The notes under the pieces are model-generated. The model did no database searches and had not been told where the DNA came from. It saw nothing but the letters and a program-made list of their open reading frames with translations. From positions 4,402,001 through 4,466,000 of the forward strand of contig WWBZ02000033.1 in assembly GCA_011503125.2 (NCBI GenBank): DNA of 64,000 nt, written 5' to 3'. The stretch comes from Botryosphaeria dothidea (taxonomy: Eukaryota; Ascomycota; Dothideomycetes; Botryosphaeriales; Botryosphaeriaceae). A program made the translations under genes and the position numbers. Positions 58,798 to 64,000 of this stretch are shown here, piece by piece. Numbering within the stretch: the first letter of the stretch is position 1; every line of letters begins with the position of its first letter.

Positions 58798-61700
58798 CTA
58801 GAATATATATAATCTATATCTATAACTACTATAATTTCCCGCTAGCCTCTTATACTAGTATAGCGCTAGAAACTCTATCTCTTCTACTAAAAGTTCTTAG
58901 AAAACTAGGGAAGTATATTCTCCTAGAGAACTTTAACCTCTACTATCCTATCTAGAAAGATATAACCTTTCTAATATACTATATTCTAGCGGATAATCTA
59001 ATTAAGATAGCTATCGTAGCTAATCTTAACCTAGCTCTTTTAAGAAGTACTATTACTAGACGAGATAGTAGTAGCGAGAGTACTCTAGATCTTATCTTTA
59101 TATTACGGTAGCTAAAGAAGAGAATTCTTAGCTATAGAGTTAGCTAAGAGCTCGAATTATCCTCTAACTACCTACCTATTCTTATTATACTTAATTTTTC
59201 TTCTACCTCCGTAGAACTACGCCTTCTAAGACTCTAATAGAAAAAAGTAGACTAGAAGAGAACTAATAATATACTCTAATTAAAGCTCGAATACCTTAAA
59301 GTAGCTCCTCTTAATACTAAAGTAGACCTAGATTACTTTACTATACTACTCTAAGAGGCTATCTAAAGGATAATCTAGAAGACTATTCTAGTAGCGAGAT
59401 CCTCGCTCTAGGCCTCTATATAATAGATAAAGAAGTATTCGGACCTAGTATACTAGGCTAGAGTAGCTAGAAGAAAGTAGACGGCTATAGAGAGGGAGAA
59501 GAACTAGGTAGTATACTAAACTATTACTAATAGTAAGAAGAGGTAGATTAGAAGAGATAGAATAAAAGTATAGCGTAGAATAGTAGCTAAGATTACTTCG
59601 GACCTATCTATACTCTAGAAGCTCTTAAAGTAAATAAGAATAAGGGTACTAGAGCCTCTAGCTCTATCTTAGTTCCTATCTCTCTAGAAAGTAGATAAAT
59701 AACTATATTATAATAACTAGTCTAAGGTAGAAATTCTTACTAACTAGTTCTTTCTACCTTCTAGGGCTACCGACCTCTTAGATCTAGATAGATATATATA
59801 TCTAGTACTAGTAGAGATTTCCTAAGACCTTACTAAAGAGTAGGTCCTCTATACTATTAAGAAGCTTTCTCTAGATAAGATACTAGGCCTAGATAAGATT
59901 ACTAATAGGTTTCTAAAGTAATACGCTAAGATACTAAGGGGACCTCTTACTAGGCTCTTCTAGAAATATCTCGTACTTAGATACTATTTTAGATAGTTTA
60001 AAAGCTCTATTACCGTAGTTCTTAGGAAACTATAGAGGGACGACTATACTAAAGCTAAGTTATTTAGGCTAATTACTTTACTTAATACGCTAGAGAAGCT
60101 ACTTAAGAGAATTATAGTAGATAGAATCTCCTAGGCTACTAAAGTATACGGCCTACTCTCTAATATATAGATAGAAGCTAGAAGAAATAGATCCGTAGTA
60201 GTAGCTCTTAACCTACTTATAGAATAGATCTATACTATCTAAGTATAAGACCTAGGGCTAGTAGCTTTAGTCCTTAGCCTAGATATCTCGGGAGTATATA
60301 ACTACGTATCTTATAGAAGGCTTCTCTATAATATAAGGATAGTAAAACTCCTAAAATAGGTAGAAAGATTTACCCGATTCTTTCTATAGAACCGTACTAC
60401 TTAGCTATTCTTTAGAGACTTTACTAGTCTACTAATCTAGATCTTAACCGAAATTCTCTAGAGATTCTTACTATCGCCGATACTCTATCTATTCTTTACT
60501 TCTAACCTACTTATATAGCTACGTAGAAGTAATACCTTCCTCCTTAGATTTATCGATAATACTAATATTCTAACCTTTAGTAGATCTATAGAATAGAACT
60601 ATAGGATACTAAAGGGAGTATATTAAATTTACGAGTACTAGGTAGCTACCTACGGGTTAGCTTTCTCGCCCGATAAGTATTATCTTACTTATTTTATAAG
60701 AAAACTAAGGAGATTTAATATAGTAGTAGGGATCCGTATTTCTAGATTTACTAGATGCCTAGAGCCGATAATTAAAATTCTAGGAGTCTACGTAGATAAT
60801 AAGCTTAGATAGAGATTCTATATTAGGAAAATAGGAGCTAAGATAATTAAATAGTATATATCTCTCTCTAAACTCGCAGCGTCTACCTAGGAAGCCTTAT
60901 TTACTAAAGCCCGCTATATCTATACGGCCGTAGTAAGGCTAGTTCTTACCTACGGCTATAGAGTATAGTATATTCTAGAGGGAACCCTAGGGTAGAGAAA
61001 AATAGCTATCTAGCTACTAAAGAAGATCTAAAACTAGTATCTACGTACTATCTTAGAGGCGTATAAGTTAACTAGTATATAAACCTTAGAGTATAAGATA
61101 GAGATTTCTCTACTCTTACTATATTTAGACGAACTAGTACTAGCCTAGGCTATTAGAGCTAGGAATAGTCTAGTCGCGGTAGTAGTAGAGGAAACTTACT
61201 AGAGTATTAAATAGATAGCTCGGGCTACTCTAAGTACTAGAGGCGCCGCTAGCCCTACTAGAAGAACCCTACTTAGAAAAAAGGTAAACTTACTTCTTAA
61301 CTACTACTCTTCTACCTACTAAAGTCTTCCGAAGCGAACGAAGCTACGTATAGTATATAGAAATAAGTAGAAGGAGAGATAGATAAAGTCTACTAGCTAG
61401 GGAAGATAAGATAAGCTAGTAGCCTAAAGTATATAGTAAAACCTAAAAATTAGATAAATCTATAGCGAACTATCTAAGCTATAGAGTATACTCGCTACTC
61501 TATTACGTATAGAGTATATTAGACTAGAGAATTTCCTCTTAAGGCGTAAGGTACTAGAATACTCTAGTTCTATCTATCTATACGGCTAGTATAGATAAAT
61601 CCTAAAGTATATTCTTCTCTTTTACTTCTACTTCTAATAGAGTAGAATATAGATACTCTAAAGAGTAGGAACTACGGACTACTACTCTCTTCTCTTAATA

Positions 61701-62105
61701 AAGAAGAGAATTAAAGTAGTAATAGACTAGTTCTTACGCCTAGGGCTACTTAAATAATTTAGCCTAGTAAGAGAACTAATATAGAAAGATAACTAGGAAG
61801 AGGAACTAGAAGAATAACTAGGACTACTAGAACTACTAGAACCCGGATAACTACGAGAATAAGAACTAAAGAGATAGATTTAGTAGGTAAATATAGGGCT
61901 ATTATAGTAGCCGCTACTAGTAAGAAGAAAAAATAAGAACTAGTATAGGATAGTATGCCTAGAGAGAGAAGAGGGGTTTTTACTAGGCGAAAAGGTTTTC
62001 CCTCTCGAGTAAAATAACTATAGATAGCTAGTCTTATATAGACCCGTAAGGGAGCTATATCGGAAAGAAATAAATTTATCTATCTATCTATCTATCTATA
62101 TATAA

Positions 62106-62948
62106 GAAGATAGCTCTACTAGAAGAACCCTACTTAGAAAAAAGGTAAACTTACTTCTTAACTACTATCTCTCTACCTACTAGAGTCTCCTAGAGCGAAC
62201 GAAGCTACGTATAGTATATAGAAATAAGTAGAAGAAGAGATAGATAAAGTCTACTAGCTAGAGAAGATAAGATAAGCTAGTAGCCTAAAGTATATAGTAG
62301 AACCTAAAAATTAGATAAATCTATAGCGAACTATCTAAGCTATAGAGTATACTCGCTATCCTACTACGTATAGAGTATATTAGACTAGAGGACTTCCTCT
62401 TAAGGCGTAAGGTACTAGAGTACCCTAGTCCTACCTATCTATACGGCTAGTATAGATAAATCCTAAAGTATATCCTCCTCTTCTACCTCTACTTCTAATA
62501 GAGTAGAGTATAGATACTCTAAAGAATAGAAACTACGAACTACTACTTCCTTCTCTTAATAAAGAAGGAAATTAAAGTAGTAATAGACTAGTTCTTACGC
62601 CTAAGGCTACTTAAGTAATTTAGCCTAGTAAGAGAACTAATATAGAAAGATAACTAGAAAGAGGAACTAGGAGAATAACTAGAACTACTAGAACTACTAG
62701 AACCCGGATAACTATAAAGATAAGGACTAAAGAGATAGATCTAGTAGATAAATATAGGGCTACTATAGTAGCTACTACTAGTAAGAAGGAAAAATAAGAA
62801 CTAGTATAGAATAGTATACTTAGAGAGAGAGAAGGGGTTTTTACTAGGCGAAAAGATTTTCCCCCTTATATAAAATAACTATAGATAGCTAGCCCCGTAT
62901 AGACCCGTAAGAAAGCTATATCGGAAAGAAATAAATTTATCTATCTAT
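62106..62948 (+). mobile_element. Tad-like LINE fragment 6 (3' end only)
   Basis: Starts abruptly at AGCTCTACTAGAAG, equivalent to 61250 in copy 4, and ends in the same (TATC)n tail. It directly follows the tail of copy 4. 5'-truncated copy or rearranged piece. Confidence 0.8.
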
Positions 62949-63507
62949 AGTAAGACTAGTTATAACCTACGGCTATAGAGTATAGTACGTTCTAGAGGGA
63001 ATTCTAGAGTAGAAAAAAATAGCTATCTAGCTACTATAGAAGATTTAAAACTAGTACTTACGTACTATCTTAGGGGTATATAAGTTAACTAGTATATAAA
63101 CTTTAAAGTACGAGACGGGGATTTTCCTACTCTTACTCTATCTAGACGAACTAGCGCTAGTCTAGACTATTAGATCTAGAGATAGCCTAGTAGTAATAGT
63201 AGTAGAGAATACTTACTAGAGTATTAAAGAGATAGCCCGGGCTATACTAGGTACTAGAGGTATAGCCGACCTAGCTAGAAGAACTCTACTTAGAGAAAGA
63301 GTAATAGCCCTCCTTAACTACTACTCTTCTACTTACTAAAGTCTTTCGGAGTAAATAAGACTACGTATAGTATATAGAAATAAGTAGAAGAAGAGATAGA
63401 TAAAGTTTACTAGCTAAGGAAGGTAAGATAAGCTAGTAGCCTAAAGTATATAGTAGAATCTAAAGATTTAATAAATTTATAGCGAACTATCTAAGCTATA
63501 GAGTATA
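62949..63507 (+). mobile_element. Tad-like LINE fragment 7
   Basis: Begins TAGTAAGACTAGTTAT, equivalent to about 60931 in copy 4, and runs to GAGTATA where an LTR begins. It could be the resumed 3' part of LINE copy 3 after loss of a segment, or a separate truncated copy. Confidence 0.65.
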
Positions 63508-64000
63508 TATTAACTAGAATCCTCTTATTTCTTAGGCAGTACTTATTATCTAGTTTTAGTTACTATAATCTCTCGAAGATTCTACCGGAGAAGAGAAGGG
63601 TATTAATTTACTACTATTTATACCTAATACCCTCGGATATTACTTCCTCGGATATAATTATTTCCTTAGTTATATTAGCTTAGATTTATATATTTAAGGA
63701 TACTTATTCTCCTTTACTAAGAAGGATAGGCAGAAATTTAGCTCTTTCTTCTAACCTTATATAGTTTAGGGCCTAAGGCCTACCGATAGTTCGATAGTTA
63801 TAAGCCCGGCTATCGTACTAAAGCGTAGACCGAATAGATAGTAAGGAATTACTTCCTAAAAACTAATAATTAGAATTCTAGAACAAGACTATTTAACTAT
63901 AACGGAATTAACTAAGAAAACCGTTATTCTTAATCGACCTTTAGACTAGGATAACTAGCTATATCTTATACGCTTACGAGCTAAGGCTCTAGGTATTTAG
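63508..64000 (+). mobile_element. Start of a second copia-like element (LTR, primer site, gag start)
   Basis: An RIP-mutated LTR (about 63508-63796, TATTAACTAG ... TTCGATA) shares a central block with the solo LTRs at 17078 and 30608 (CCTCGGATAT, TATATATTTAAG, AGGCAGAA). It is followed by the primer-binding site GTTATAAGCCCGGC (63797-63810), as in the first copia element. The gag-like reading LYLIRLRAKALGI near 63955-64000, with a stop where Trp is expected, continues past the window. The LTR boundary is approximate. Confidence 0.65.

Larger units (their letters stand above)
52782..62105 (+). mobile_element. Tad-like LINE copy 4, carrying an inverted LINE and a SINE
   Basis: The 5' end at about 52782 matches the other copies. 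Pieces 52782-53224, 56752-58187 and 58798-62105 are collinear with copy 2 once LINE copy 5 and the SINE, each with its duplication, are removed. It ends in a (TATC)n tail near 62080-62105. RIP-saturated; RT motif FIDNTNIL near 60550. It lies in copy 3, but I could not find a matching duplication at its right end. Confidence 0.82.

Overview
The window is a stretch of a filamentous ascomycete (Pezizomycotina-type) genome. The genes have short spliceosomal introns (46-98 bp) and fungal families: a UPC2-like zinc-cluster regulator, a DOMON/cytochrome b561 protein, berberine-bridge-type FAD oxidases, a fungal P450 and a PhiA-like wall protein. The transposable elements carry the C-to-T/G-to-A signature of repeat-induced point mutation (RIP). 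I cannot name the species.

Layout. (1) 1-14136 is a transposon nest. A Ty3/gypsy chromovirus (A, cut by the left window edge) sits in a minus-strand Tad-like LINE. Its gag is split by a complete second gypsy element (C, 620-6579, 184-bp LTRs, 5-bp duplication AACAC). The same LINE also holds a 372-bp solo LTR. (2) 14137-32950 is a gene island with normal base composition: FAD oxidase (frameshifted), UPC2-like transcription factor (broken by a solo LTR and stop codons), DOMON-b561 protein (apparently intact), a 198-bp copia solo LTR, a secreted GH2 glycosidase (intact, seven exons), a decayed stretch with a probable sugar-porter fossil, a PhiA-like secreted protein (intact), a second FAD oxidase lacking its N-terminus, another solo LTR, and a P450 pseudogene whose front is joined to an F-box-like sequence. 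(3) 32951-64000 is a deeper nest. A LINE of a second family (minus) is followed by gypsy B (minus), which is entered by a full-length Tad-like LINE (37291-42424). A further Tad-like LINE contains a complete copia element (45287-50477, 198-bp LTRs) and is entered by another copy, which itself carries an inverted LINE and a tRNA-headed SINE. Truncated LINE pieces and the start of a second copia-like element close the window.

How the parts relate. Duplicated target sites fix the order of many insertions. RIP has removed nearly all CpA/TpG in the right-hand nest while sparing CpG. A few element ends (left end of one LINE, 5' LTR of the copia element, 3' third of gypsy A) are much less mutated and show the ancestral state. 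In the gene island, oxidases, a P450 and a zinc-cluster regulator lie close together, and most are broken by indels, an LTR insertion, or C-to-T stop codons. I read this as a decaying metabolic or secondary-metabolite locus between two heterochromatic transposon blocks. The intact genes left are the GH2 enzyme, the PhiA-like protein and probably the DOMON-b561 protein. I found no CRISPR array and no bacterial-type system.
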